A stretch of DNA of 64,000 nt, from positions 1,911,708 through 1,975,707 of the forward strand of contig PTEX01000055.1 of assembly GCA_003342815.1 (NCBI GenBank). Reading direction: 5' to 3'. The notes under the pieces are model-generated. The model made no database searches, was not told the origin of the DNA, and saw only the letters and a program-made list of their open reading frames with translations. A program made the position numbers and the translations under genes. The stretch is from Eudromia elegans (lineage: Eukaryota; Chordata; Aves; Tinamiformes; Tinamidae). Positions 1 through 13,231 of this stretch are shown here, piece by piece (position 1 is the stretch's first letter; each line of letters opens with the position of its first letter).

Positions 1-76
1 GTAACCCTCATTTTTGCCGACTCCATTGGTAGGGTTAAGGTCACATTACTCTTTGCTACAGTACTGGAATTTGATG

Positions 77-92
77 CTCTCTCTCTCTCTCT
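77..92. repeat. (CT)n microsatellite
   Basis: Eight uninterrupted CT dinucleotides within an otherwise mixed sequence. Confidence 0.9.
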
Positions 93-3000
93 TGTACTTG
101 CATGTAAAACCTCTTGTCAAATTTTTGGAAAATTGTCAGCTAAGCAATTTGGCCTGCGGGTTGTCAGAAAAGTCAGTGCAGGGCAGGGCTGTTCCTGACA
201 CCTGATTATCGATGTATTTATCTGTAATCTCCAGCAGTATGTCTTTGTATGACGGAGTATTAATTTGAGTGAAGGACAAAACAATTGCAGAACTCTTTTA
301 TGATTTTTTTTAAAAAATACACTTTCTTTGGACCTTGTTGTTTACTATATCAAATGACTTTCACAACTTAAGAGCTTTCATAAAATGGCATCAAAACAAC
401 AGCTAGTTAATGCTGTCCTACAGCAGCTAGGAATCTATTGCTGCACCTGTTTTACATAAACCAAGACAAATAGATTTTAGCTATGACAATTCAGAAGAGA
501 TGAGGAGACAACTCAGCTCATTCTGTTAAGTGCCTGTTCTTGGGTATGCTAGAGAAGGAAAGTTATGAAGAATATATCTGATCTTTGAGCTTAAATCAAT
601 TGGCCTGGACACAGAGTTTGGCAACCTCCTTTCTGTTAAGACAGGATATACTGTAAGCAAGGCCTCTTTTGCAGAATTTGTCATGTTTACAAATCCAGCC
701 TAACTGTTCATTAGCATACTAAAGAATTACTTTACAATTTTAATAGGCCCATTCTATAATGAAAAAGGCTAAAAATTATATCCTCAGAAAAAGGTCCTCA
801 GTCTCAAGTGGAGCTTTGTTGTTGATTTTAGTGGGAGCAAGAGGCAATCTGAATCTCCTGCGTAGTAGACAAGAACAAGAATGTATAGATGCACAAGAGC
901 ATAGGGGATCAAGGGGAGAGAAATGATGAAAGGAGGCAGGCCAAGCGTACAGCGGAGAGAGCTTGTTACAACAGTCTGTGGAGCTGTGTTCACAGCAAGG
1001 CTTGCTTCCAGGGCCAGGGGCTGGCCACATCTTAAGACAGTCTCCACTTAAGAAAAGCAACACAACTTTCTATTAATTCTATTATGAAGCTAACACTTAC
1101 TATGTCATAACAGCAGATCGATGCTCAGTTCCACTATGAGCTTCAAAATAAAAACGTATTAAACTTGAACTACCGATGCCGAGATCACAGGCTACACTGT
1201 GCTCATGTGTCAAGCATCTGTGAACCCGTGCATGCTTTTGTAACAGCACACGAGTGTCCCATACCAAAGAGTTACATTCCATGGGTGCTCTTCAAGATCT
1301 ACTGATAACAACTAGCGCTCAGCAGCAAACACCGCTCAGTGTAGTATAGATTTCTCGAGGCAAAAAGATTAAAACAAGATAAAATTCTTCTTATTTCTGT
1401 GAATTTTTTGTTATAAAAATGAAACTATACACCTTGCAGGAAAAAAAAAAAGCTTGGTAAAAATAAAATTTTTGGTAACATAATGTGTTGTTTCTTTCAG
1501 GTAGAAATGATGGGTTAAGTAGGAATGTATTATGATAACTTCTTTTTTCAAGCTCATCCTTTTAATTAGTTTCTCTTCGTCACCTTGAAAGTGGTCTTTT
1601 TCTTCTGTTTCTCAAGGATGATAAACAGTCATTAGCAAGTCAAATAACAGCGATTACCTTCACATCTTAACAACAATAATAACTTGCAGAAAATGTGTGC
1701 CTAATACTGAACTCGCAGTCTTCACTGTGAAGCCAAATCTTTTTTTTTATATTAAACAGAATAAGCAAAGATGTCAAAAAGGGTTGAAAAAGTAAGTAGA
1801 ATTAAACATGATGATATGAGCAAAAACTTTTTATAAGTACACAAATCCACAAATAGCATTGATTACCAGGATTTAAGGAAAAGAAAGGCTGTGGGACCAA
1901 TATCGATGATATTACCATCTAGATTAAGTTATTCGTTAAGAACTTTGAACCATAGTTTCTAATCTTGAAACCATCTAATATTAACACCTTAATGATAACT
2001 TTATGTTTATTTAACATCACTGTAAAGAAAACTTCTATTTCCTTGGTGCAGTGTTTTATTTGCATGTTTTATTACCTTAAAATGTTCAGATTTTCTCCAA
2101 GTACACACTTTATCTTTACATTTCCTGTAATCATTGGGAGGAATGCTACATTCCCAAAATATATTTTATGGTAACATTAGAGAAATATACTCTCAGCTTC
2201 AACACTTTTTAATATGGATTTTATTTCTGCAAACCAGGATAAAATTTCTGGCAGGATTCACTGTAAAAAACATTTCTTTTTTGTAAATTCTTCCTAGAGC
2301 TTCAGAGAATTTGCTTACAAGTGAAATGATAGTGCTCCTATAGGTGTAAGGAGGGGACTTGTAATTGATATAGAGCACCAATATTAAGGATTTGGATTAT
2401 GAAAATCTGTAAGCTACGCTCAGTCATAAATCTGCATTTTTCTGTTCTGCATTTCATTATAGCACAAATGAAATACTATTGTCTGCCATTATATGTGAAT
2501 ATTTACCAATTTTTACACTTCTATAAATCTCTCCCTGTATTAGACCTGCTATCCTGTAGCAGTAGTGATATTTGTCTTTTTTGTTTATTTCCATCAAATG
2601 CAGGTATAAAAATGTAGCTAAACACCTACATTTGTAGCCAGACATCTCTCTTTTAGACTCATTTTCACAAGTGATGTGTTCAGGAAGATAAATCAGGATA
2701 TAAGTGTCATTGTAAAAAAATCAGTCAGTTTTATAGGTGCTTTTATATAATGATTTAACACTGAATGTGTTTTGCTTTCTTTACCACATAAAACATAGTC
2801 AATAAAGGCTTCTAAAATAAAGCCATCAGGCAATTCATTCAGTCCCCTGAATGAAATCCATTCAGTGAATAATTTACACCATATTGAAGAAGAGGAAACA
2901 AAATGACGTAAAAATAAAAAAAAATGCAAATGTGAAAAAAATAGCTAGGAAACTAAGACACTGGTATATTTGTTCAGAAATAGATTTAACTTTTTAAATT

Positions 3001-3300
3001 TAGGCATCTTGCATAATCATTAGACATTTTATGAAGCCAATAAAACACTTTCAAAGCGTCTTGCTTTGCAGTAGCCGAGTCAGGCGGGCAGGATGTTCTC
3101 TTGTCTAAGGGCACGGCGAGTCAGGCTGTCTGCGAGCCAGCGAGCTCAGGTCCTGTGAGCAGTGGGGTCCAGTGAGCTTGCTCCAGGAAGTGAGTCCTGC
3201 TGAAGAGGAGCCCTGCCTGGTCTTAGGCAGAATGATGCTTGTTCAGGTATCTCCACACACAAATTAAGGGCGCCAGGCAGGGTGCATGCAGTACCATAGG

Positions 3301-3326
3301 TACATACATATATATATATATGTATC
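3301..3326. repeat. TACATA/(TA)n microsatellite
   Basis: TACATACA followed by an alternating TA core and TGTATC; a short dinucleotide repeat with imperfect flanks. Confidence 0.85.
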
Positions 3327-3577
3327 TAAATTGTGGTAGAAAGACATAGGTGTTCTTGGCAAAAGAGCCAGCTCGAGCATGGATGTCAAACATTTCTGCT
3401 GTTTAGCAGTAGCTGTATGGTACTGCATGCATGAACCCATGGACAATCCGTTGCTGCATGAATCACATGTTGCCAATCCATCAGCAGGTTTTAGTAAATG
3501 AGTTCTCTTTTGCCCACTACTGCTTGATTCTTCAAAGGAAAAGGCTTTAATTGTAACTTTAAATGTAGTAAATGTAC

Positions 3578-3604
3578 TAAAGTTTAAATGTAATTTAAAC
3601 TTTA
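3578..3604. repeat. Perfect 12-bp inverted repeat, 3-nt loop
   Basis: TAAAGTTTAAAT at 3578-3589 and its exact reverse complement at 3593-3604 are separated by GTA. The motif ACTTTAAATGTA also recurs on each side (about 3557 and 3599), so the local stretch 3545-3637 looks like a small repeatedly duplicated AT-rich segment. Confidence 0.8.
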
Positions 3605-5539
3605 AATGTAACTTTTAAAAGTAACTTTAATTTTCAGACCTACTCAATGCTATTTAAAGAATGGCCCTTATCCTGAGGCCCCCTTAAAAGCCTGTGTCTC
3701 CTCTATGAATTCTTGCCATATTTATACTCTCTTAGCGTTCCCAGCTATCACGCTGGGCTGCTCCAGCAATGTGAGCGATGGCAGGAATGCCAGTGCTGGC
3801 TCTTGGCATTCCTGCTGCTACTGAGTCTCAGGCTTCTCAGATCAAAGTCAGAAGAGGTGCGTGGCAAAACATCCCGTGATTGAGAGACTTCCCGTGCACT
3901 AGACTTCCCACCATCACATACTACTGAAACAGCAACAGTGGGGGATTTTATGGAGGAAAAAAAAAAAAGAAAAGTAATCAAAGTTTGAATGTTCTGTTAT
4001 CAGGGAATTCAGACATCCTTAGGTGTTTCAATAAACTTAAGCGGGGTAAAGCTGGGATATGATAAACACTCAACTATGCAGGTATTTTACAAGTAGATAC
4101 TTCTCCAAATTTGTACTGCCAGTACTTCTTTACTGATGACCAAAAGCCTCAAATATAGTAAATCTCATTGAAAAAGATAATAATTCTCAGAAGATACCTT
4201 GACCAAATATCTTTATTCAGCAGTCTGTGAAGCCAGTGTTATAGTACTGCAGCTGACAACAGTTGGTTATAATAAGAGATAGTAATCTCACTCTGTCCTA
4301 CCTGCCACTAGCCATTTTTTCTTAACTAAAAGACTAGCTTCTCTACCCTGTTTTTCTGTGAGCTGGAAGCACTTTATTAGTTCTGCTAGTGACATTTACA
4401 GGTTTTGCATGCTCATGTCTGCCTGGGAAGTGCAAGAGCGCTGTAATTCCAAGAAAGATGACAAGACGGGAGCCAAAGGTGACCCTAGCACAGGCCATGC
4501 CCTCACCGATGGTGAGTCACAGTCCCAGAAGGTCCAAACACAGCAGATGGAGCCACGTGCTGGCAGCAGCAGCTCCAGAAAAGGCAGAGTGAGGAACCAG
4601 AGTCTATAGAGAGCCCAGAAGGAGCAGCTGGAGGGGAAGCTGGAGACCAGCACTTCTACAGCTAGGCCCAGGCACAGCCAATCAGAGTGGTGTGAGACTC
4701 CAAGGGAAGCTGGACAAGGGGGGCTCGTGCCCCTAGAGCCCCAACAAGCTCATTTCTTGCCAAGATGGTGATGTTATCTATCATAGGATAGGGGACCCTA
4801 AGCATCATCTGTTTTTAAAACTCCTATTGCCTATACGCTGCATATTCATATTTGTCACTACTGTCAGACTCTTCAAATTATCACTAGCCTTTTTAAATTA
4901 AAAGTAGAAATCTCTGTCATCCTCTTGCTCGTTTTGTAGTATCAAGTAGGGCAATGAAAGAAGCTGATAATCCAGATATGAGTACAGCCAGTGCCTCTTC
5001 TTTACTGTGTGCTTGTTACCTACATCATTTTACAATATCAAATCAACCATACAGATTAAATATATATTCCTATAACAGTTATTCCTATATTTAAACTCTT
5101 AAGTTAAAATGATTTTTAGGTTTTTCTTACATTTTCCTTTTCCTCATAATTCCCTCATTGGCTTTTCCTGGTGTTTCAAGAATCAGAAGGAATTCTTGTG
5201 GAGGAAGTAACATCTCTGCCTTTATTGCCTGTTACTGTCTTCTCCAAGTATTTTATAAACTGATCTATAATTTAATTAAGGTCAGAAAATATGATTATAG
5301 TCATCTCATATGATTTGCATAGCATTTTATCCTACACCTTGGTTATAAGAATTTACTGGATCATAATGTCTTGTCAGCTTCATGGCAGGGCATCAAGGGC
5401 GTTTCCTCACTCACAGTGTGGGAAGAGGATACTCCATTACTGTCAGTGCCAGTAACTGGATTGCTGATCTTTTGAAAACAGGTGAAGTATTGTGAGCTTG
5501 AGATTCAGTGAAATTCCAGTACAATGGCCACTTTTTTCC

Positions 5540-5562
5540 TTTTTTTTTTTTTGGGGGGGGGG
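5540..5562. repeat. T13-G10 homopolymer junction
   Basis: A run of 13 T (5540-5552) abuts directly on a run of 10 G (5553-5562). Such G runs can form quadruplexes between molecules and are prone to sequencing error. Confidence 0.85.
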
Positions 5563-5583
5563 AGATGCCAAAAAAACATTTCC

Positions 5584-5620
5584 AGACTTGAGCAATCACA
5601 GAAAAGACTTGAGCAATCAC
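5584..5620. repeat. 16-bp direct duplication
   Basis: AGACTTGAGCAATCAC occurs at 5584-5599 and again at 5605-5620, with 5 bases between. The second copy runs into the hairpin at 5614-5634. Confidence 0.9.
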
Positions 5621-5634
5621 GCAAAGCGTGATTG
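5614..5634. repeat. Perfect 9-bp hairpin, AAA loop
   Basis: CAATCACGC (5614-5622), AAA, then GCGTGATTG (5626-5634): a perfect stem with a three-base loop. Confidence 0.9.
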
Positions 5635-6107
5635 TTAAACAGATTTAGAGAGCCCAAACTATATAAGGAAAATAGGACTCCTTTTTCAAGACACTCTCAG
5701 TGTTTTTCCTCAAAACACAATCAAAAAAGAAAGTGCTATGCACTTAAAAATTAGAACACCCCTGAACAGGTAGACTTGAGTCAATGAGACAGATAATGAA
5801 GTTCTTTTCTCCACACTTGAGGCCATAACTGCCCACATAAGTTTCATAATAACAAGAATTAAAAAAGAGTTTACCTCTTGGTGTTAACTCTTGGTGTTGC
5901 CGTATAGTCCTAAAGATTTAAGTGCAGACAAAAATAACAAGTATTTTCATATTTATCGCTAGACCAATAAAGCTATACTTACATACAGTATAATAATTGT
6001 TGATATCCCCAGCATGAAAGAGCTTCTTCTGAATTAGGTTAAATATGCTAACTCCTCAATCAACTGCAAATTGTGAAATTTGAAGGAAAATATTTTCTGT
6101 TCTTGCA

Positions 6108-6292
6108 CAGGCAAGCACTGGAATAGATTGCACTGAGAGAGCATGCAGCCTCCATCCTCAGAGGCTTTCAAGACCCAGCTGCCTGTAACCCTGACTAAAC
6201 TGGTCTGGTCTCATAGCTGACCCTGCTTGCAGCAGGAGGTTGAGCTAGAGACCTCCTGATGGCACTTTCAAACTAAATGACTCAATGATATT
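6108..6292 (+). mobile_element. CR1 LINE, 3'-end fragment
   Basis: CR1 is the dominant non-LTR retroposon of birds and other sauropsids, usually as 5'-truncated copies. This stretch follows the CR1 3' end in order: CTTTCAAGACCCAGCTG, then GGTCTCATAGCTGACCCTG, then GCAGCAGGAGGTTGAGCTAG, AGACCTCCTGATGG, and the terminal ...AATGACTCAATGAT. It is diverged, so it is an old non-functional copy. The 5' limit is approximate. Confidence 0.88.
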
Positions 6293-7406
6293 CCAAGTAT
6301 ATGATTTTGTGATGCAGACAACTCTCCTTTATATCAGGAGCAAAGCTTGCCACATCTCATACCAAATGTAATTCTGGATTTCATGTAATAATATTAATCA
6401 CCCATAATATTAATCATTGTTATATTGGAATAAAATAGTAAGTAGAATTGACAATTGCCCAATACAGATATATGCATGAAATCACACCAAGTCTTTTAGT
6501 AGATATAATGTCAAAGCTTTACGTTCCATATGGATCTTACCAAAAAGAATTGTGATTTCATCAACACAGCTGCCAGGTTTTTAATGACATATGGAAGTAA
6601 CTTTTTTTTCGATCAGTGTTCGTAGAGCAGGGTTTCTTCTGCCTTCTGAATTTTTTTTACCATCATGATTTGAGCACATATGAGCTCAATTTAAAAGTCA
6701 GTGAGAATTTCAGATAAAACGTTTGTACTTAGCAATCTAACTTGAATCTCTAGAATTAGCATTGACTCAAATCTACTATTCACAGAGATGCAGATATAAT
6801 TTTGGTTCATTCCGTAGTGGAGAGATTGATATTTTAGTAAAATCTATATTTTCATATGGAGCTGAATTTCAATGTAGACTTTTATGCATATGCAGCTTGA
6901 TGCAGGGCTTTCTGGATTCCGGTTCTGCAGGACAGATTAGGTAAGAATAATTGTTATTATACAAATCGAGGAAAGGAGCTATTGAACTTACAGTATACTG
7001 GATAAAACAGATCTGATAACAAAGTTGTAAAACAAAAACGGGAAAGGAAAGCTCAGTTTTGTACATCTACAAATAGAAGCACAAGTCTTAGCATATAGAA
7101 GGGCTTTGTAAAATCGTTTACTAAATAAGGCAGAGGAATGGATACTTTATAGATTCTTGTGATACCTTTCCCTTTTATCAAAAGGAATTAAAGGAAGAAG
7201 TACATCATAGAATATGAAGTGTTTAACAAAGCAATTGGTAAGGAGATTGGTGTTTTAAGTAAAAGTTTCCTCTTAGATTGTAGAAAATAAATTCAGTGAC
7301 TTTAATACAATGTTTTTAAAAAGTAATAGAAAAATAGCTTTTCGTAGGGAAGTGGCAGATTAGCCTAGAACAGTATTAATTTACATTAGACTATTAGAAG
7401 CTTGTA

Positions 7407-7437
7407 AAATGCAAATATTTTATTAATATTTGCATTT
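7407..7437. repeat. Perfect 13-bp inverted repeat carrying two octamer motifs
   Basis: AAATGCAAATATT at 7407-7419 and its exact reverse complement AATATTTGCATTT at 7425-7437 flank a 5-base loop. Each arm contains ATGCAAAT (or its complement), the octamer bound by POU/OCT factors. Binding is inference only. Confidence 0.85.
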
Positions 7438-8539
7438 ATAAGTACACCTTTATGTTTTACATTACATTTGCATGTAGTTGTGCCTTCATAAGTGAATTGT
7501 GTGGAAGGAGGTGCTTGTGCTATGCTTGATAAAAAAACACTCTAAATTTGGATAAATTATGAAAACTATATCCATTCAGTTACCTGCTGTAACTGAAGAT
7601 GAACCAGCAAATATCAAATCACTGCTTTAACGGGACATTCCCTAGCATTTTTAAATTTCCTTTCTATTTAATGTATTCATAATTCATTTACCGACCACAC
7701 CAGCCTTTTGACTGCTTCATGACCAAAGGGCACAACTACTGAGTGCTGGCAGTCAGACTAGAAACACAGAGGTGTTGCATTTCAAAAGCTACAGGTGGGA
7801 AGGTCCCTCAAAGCTACCAGTGCTACAATGGGCAAAAATGACATAGATGCAAAGATTTAAATTGAAGCAAAAAATTGGTGAATAAAAAACATATGTCATA
7901 GGTAAGTTCTAGAATTCATAGTGGGCAGTGAAATAGAAAAGTTCATCTATATTTTTTCAGTGGAAATGAGGGTGAAGGACAGTTGTGCTGTATTAAACTT
8001 ACATATAATGTATTTGAAAAATGGCTACAGGTATGTTCTGCAGAGATGCAAGATCAGAAATATTTTATGAAATAACACAAAAGCTGCCAAACAAGTTTCA
8101 GTTCAAACAAAGTACATAGTAAAAAAGAGAAGAGGAATCAAATTTTAATAAGATTTCAGTTCATGTATATTCAATCTGTATCAGAAAAGTGGTTAATTCC
8201 ATTTCTTTTAAAAAGCAATTCTTCTTTAAGTCTTGGCAACCTTAAACACTTGCATTGCTTGCAGGAGACATCGGGACAGCAAAAGTTCTGGCTTTGCCTT
8301 TACTATCGGATTCTCCCATGACACAGAGAGAGAATCTTAATTTGTTCATACGCGACTGCTCTTCTTTAGTATCTGTTATGTCGGCATAATTCTGAAAACT
8401 CCTCTTATGTTATCTGGATCTTCACAGTTCTTCAGAAGGGTGCTGTAACTTGGCATAGTACATTGCAGTTCTGCAAGTCTTGCATCACACCCCGAATTAT
8501 TTCTGAGCACTATTTTGGCTGAGTAGCAACATTCACTGA

Positions 8540-8830
8540 CTCACCGAAGACCTCTGTAACCTGCCCTTGCTATCCGCGGTGACAGCTAACCTCCCACAGT
8601 CTGTTTATCGGAACGGATTATTCCCAGCGACATTGACCCGGCTTCCTTCGCGAGTGTTGGGGGGGCTGCGAGCTCGCCTCTCGCCACGGCAGCTTCTTCG
8701 ATGGTGTCTTTGCAGGGCTGCCCATGTCCCCGCTGCTGAGTACGAGCGTTGCAAGGGAAGGAGTCAAAGACGGCCTCTGGGGGAGCGCAATTGAGGTGCA
8801 AGGTCTCACTTTAAGGACGGCAGTTAGTTC
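8540..8830. other. GC/CpG-richer island in AT-rich intron
   Basis: The stretch stands out by CpGs (TATCCGCGGTGACA near 8571, CGCGAGTGTTGG near 8650, and several CG in 8670-8790) against AT-rich flanks. Open frames on both strands are under 76 codons and match nothing I recognise. It may be a regulatory island, an untranslated exon or an old insertion. Confidence 0.4.
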
Positions 8831-9447
8831 TGGTTAGTTTTGCTTGGAGGCATTGTTCACAGCTCTGCTCCCGCTTCAAACAAAAGGAGCAGTGGCCCCA
8901 CTAAAGGAAGAAAATCCAGAGTTACTGAATGTGCTTAGAATTAGGAAATGGTAACTCTGTCTCCCAGCAGCCAATCCACAGTAGGACTTTAAAGCAAGAG
9001 AGCAACAACATCTTGAATATTCTCTTGATGATGGGAATGTCAATATATTTGCTTTATCATTTTCATATTAGAAGGTTTAAACAGACTTAGAATTTTACAC
9101 CGTGTTTTCACCTAACCATGTTTTTCCTGCATTACTTCCTGTTTTTTTTACTTCTTCTCTTAAAGAAAAACAAATTTGTATGAGTAAAGCTTATATGGCA
9201 AATAAGGACAATTTGGTGCATTCATTGATGGGAGTGTTTTGAGAGGAAAGTTAAATTTATATCTAAATTAGAAGGGCATAGTACTTATCGATTTTAAAGG
9301 GAATTACTTCCTCCCATTTTCAAATAAATTGACCCAAAGAATGTTAGCTGTCAAGATGCCCAGTAGATAAAAGCAAACACAACTTCTGCATTTTTGTCAT
9401 TGTTTGCAGCTTTGCTTTTGTCATTAAAAAAAAAGTACTAGAGACCA

Positions 9448-9460
9448 TAAATAAATAAAT
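9448..9460. repeat. (AAAT)n tract
   Basis: Short tetranucleotide tract, three units, in AT-rich DNA. Confidence 0.75.
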
Positions 9461-9927
9461 TTGCCATTTTTCATAGTCCTCTGTTTCATAATGAAAAAAA
9501 GGACATAAAAATTATTGTGTTTTAGTTCAATTAACCAAAGGATTAATAAATATTTTAGAAGTGCAAAGCAAACAATTTAATAACTACCATTAATTTAAAA
9601 CAAAACAATCCTCTCCCATTTATCTCAATAGCAATGCCTGTCTTCATGTGACTTCTGCATGATGTTAGCAGGCTCCCTCTTTGTAAGAACTTATGCATAA
9701 GTGTGTGTTTGTGTATGACAGAGAGAACACAAACTAATGTCTTTGTATCTCTGCATTTGAGTGTCTCAGGAGATGATCTGTGGAAACGTAACATCACCTT
9801 TCTGGGGTAAAGGAAAACAAAACAAAGCAAAAACTAATGATAGTTACCCACAGTTTCTCTCCTATTATCTCACGTTTTGGTTTTTTTCCTTCATATATTG
9901 AAAAAGTTCTGCCTTGTTTACCCAGAG

Positions 9928-9958
9928 GCCAAAGTATTGCGGTAAGCCAAAGTATTGC
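9928..9958. repeat. 13-bp direct duplication, 18-bp period
   Basis: GCCAAAGTATTGC at 9928-9940 is repeated exactly at 9946-9958. Confidence 0.9.
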
Positions 9959-12900
9959 AGGCATACTGCTGTTAGGGAAGGGTATTTTCAAAGTATCTAA
10001 AATAGCTTTTAATAGCAGAGAGAGCTATTTCACAAATATCTTCCCCTTTTACTTTTTTTAGTAAAGCAAAGGATTCTTAAATTACAGTTTCTGCTATTAT
10101 CTTCAGGAGCTTCAATCTTGTTGTGTAACCCTGCATTACAGTATCTTTGCTTAGAGCACCAGAAAAAGCTTTGAAAAATACTACCCTCTGAATTCTTTGG
10201 CATGGTTTTAATATTGCCTTTAGGTACCACAGTTTTTGCTTCTGACTAGCCCACAGAGTCACCTTTATTGTGCTTCCTCCTCCAGTAATCCTCCGGCATT
10301 ATGTGCTAGCATTACGTGCTCCTCTTGTAAAGAGCCGGTGAATCTCTTCTGTACACAACGGTGATCAGGGCAGCTCCGGAAGGACTTTACAGGCCAATTT
10401 TGTCTATTTAATAAATAGACTTGTGGTTACCAATAATCAAGGTCTAGCATAAATCTGGGCTGCTTCCCTGTTGGGAAGTACATTACCATTGCCTGCCCTT
10501 CATCCCAGGCACCAGCCACTCATTCCTACCATATTCCTAGCACCAGCACATGAGCTCATGGGAGATCAAAGCAGTGAATGTGATTATAGCTAACAGTTAT
10601 TTTAGTTTAGGTTTTGTGTATTGACACATTGATATTTTGGAGTATATCAAGGCTTTTTTCTTGTGTGTAGAGTTTTGGGGTTGTTTTTGTTTCGTATACT
10701 GATAGGCTGTGTTTCCATAACGATTTTATCATAAAATATCCAAGTTGTTTAGCTCAATATAGGCGGAAATTGAAACTATTTGACTTGGATAGCTGTATTC
10801 ACAAGAGGCATTTGCAGGCATTTTTTATACCAGACTTCTGGAGACGGAAATGGTCTTTTTCTTCCACAGTGAGAAAATCAAATTCTGTAGTTTGAAATAA
10901 AATTGTGTGAAAAGATAAGTTATACTAGTAATATTCTCTTGTAAGAGCAGTTAGAAACATATATAGGTAATTAAAATGAGTTTGGAAAGAGTGCTTTGCA
11001 AACATTTTTACACAAGCTTAGAGCTCAAAACCCATGGCCTACTCATTTGAATTAGAAAATACTTTCAGGATTGGGACCACCAGAAATTTTCTTGGAGCAA
11101 GGGAGAGGAAAGTATAATAAATAATTGCTCAACTACAGCCTCTGATTTGTGATTATTAAAAATAATATGTTATTGCTTTGGAGAACTATTCAGTACATTT
11201 AAAGTACTGCCTTCAAAGTTATGCTAAAATTTTGGTGAGATTAGAATTAACTTTTATTGGATTTTTTTTAATTAGCAAGTTATAATAGTCTTGATGCAAC
11301 ACAGCTAGAGTAGTAATTTCTAAAGAAGTACAAATAATTCATTATTGACTCAGACTAAAAAAAAAAAGGAAGAAAAAATATTTCAGACTGAATTAAATGC
11401 TAAATTGAATTAAGCAAATCAACAAGTTTTCTTTCAATTTTCAATAGAATGAAAAGGAAAAGATACTGAAGACTATGACACTTTGCCTAAATAGGGTTTG
11501 CCAGATAGAGGATTTTAAGGAGAAAGTTTTGTTTGTGCTGTTTGTTCAGTAGTCGCTGCTTGTTGTGGCAAGGAAACTTGGGCTCTGTTCTGTCCTCTGG
11601 TCTGAGCCCACACGTTCTGTACAAGGGGGTGGTGATGTGACCTTCAGGGTAGGCTACATTGAGCGTGTGCAGCTCTCAACTCTATGTAGAATACATAGAA
11701 ATATCTACTCATGCAGTAGGTCCAGGCAAATGCCTTAGATACTAAACTGATGAGTCTTTGCGACTCAAAAGAAACTCTTCTGAGAGGTCTCCAGTGTCAG
11801 TTCAGAGATAGGTTAGAGCAGTTCACTGAGGACTGGAACTGGTCTTCTGTGTCCTGGGAAAGAGTATCCTATCGACTGAATGAATTTCAAAAAAAAGGAG
11901 ATACTGCTTTCGTGCTGTTGTTATGCTGTCTCCCAATTATTTCATCTGTTCTGCTTCTGTCATCCTGTTCATCTAGTGAAGTTATTGCAGGGATGTGAAA
12001 TGAAAGTTGTGCTGTTTCTGAAGAAGTCATAATCTATAATTCATAATTAAAGAATCCTATATGAAACTGCTTGTTCTTAATTCAGTATCGACCAACTATT
12101 TTGAAAACATATTTTTAAAGGTTTCCTTCAGCTGCTGTATTTTCTTTTCCTGTCTTTGATCTGTGCTTCTCATACACTTTCTTGGCATTGTCTCCTGCTG
12201 CTAAATCTAGCCCTCTCTAGTGTGTACAATTGATTTTTTTATGTTGCCATTTTAGAAGATGCCTCATACTAAAATTAACGTTCTGATGCGAAGAATGTAA
12301 CTTGATTTTGTTCACAGCTAAGTACTATATTTTACATTGCCTGCTGTGCATAGTCTGAATAGTATAGAGCGCATAAAGGATCAGATGCAGAGTATATTTT
12401 CTGGATACGTTTTTCCCTCACTCCATTTCTGCCTCTGTACTTTCCACCTTACACATTTAGCAGTTGTATAATTAGTTCTGACACAAGCACAACAGGCCTA
12501 AGCCAATAATATTTTTTCACCTCTGTGATCATTAGTCATAAAAGATCAGTTGTGATTTGAGGACAGCACGGTTTATTGAATACTAGGTGGCACCTAATGT
12601 GAAATTCAGGTTGGAAGTTGTTTGTTTTCAGTTAAAGTTTGTGGCACATGCTAGGCCATGTTACTCCAACCAACACAGAGTGAGGTTTTTTTTCTCTACA
12701 TCCCCAGCAATAACAGTAGTAAAAGAGTGAAATTTCAGAGAAAGAGCAGGTGGCCGATTTGCAGTTATGTCCCTGCACACGTCTTGGTAAAAGCGGTAAT
12801 AACTGTAGCTGTAGCTTAATAAGACAGTGGCCAATAGAAGTAGCTCTGGAAATGCTCTGCAGTAATGCATCTTTTGATACTCTGTTCACATACTATCCCA

Positions 12901-13195
12901 GATTGGTACTATTAATTTTTGAGCTCTAGTAGCACCCTTCAGACTTGAAAACAGAAGGAAAGTAGTTGAGGTTTTGCATGTTTTAATTTCTATCCAGCTG
13001 CCTTCCTGTAATTAGTGATGGTGGTGAATAGCCTAAAACCCCATAATAATAAAAATAAACTGGGGTGACGGTGGACAATAAAAAAGTTTGCAATGTGCTG
13101 TAGAGGACAGAAAATGCTGTTTTGGCTCTCATAAGCAAAGCATCTCCAAGATAATAAAATCATAGTTCTTCATGTATGGATTTGGGTCACTGTAT

Positions 13196-13231
13196 TTGGA
13201 GTATGTGTATGGAGTATGTATATGGAGTATG
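13196..13231. repeat. Three-copy ~12-bp tandem repeat
   Basis: Units of the form TATGGAGTATGT are repeated about three times with single-base changes. Confidence 0.8.

Larger units (their letters stand above)
1..6107. other. Intronic, no gene seen (block 1)
   Basis: AT-rich DNA without a supported gene. It contains a (CT)n tract at 77-92, an A-run at about 1440-1452, a TA/CATA microsatellite at about 3301-3326, a GC-rich island at 3065-3260, a palindrome-rich AT stretch at 3545-3637 and the duplication/hairpin cluster at 5540-5634. Short open frames here have no recognisable domain or splice context. Confidence 0.6.
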
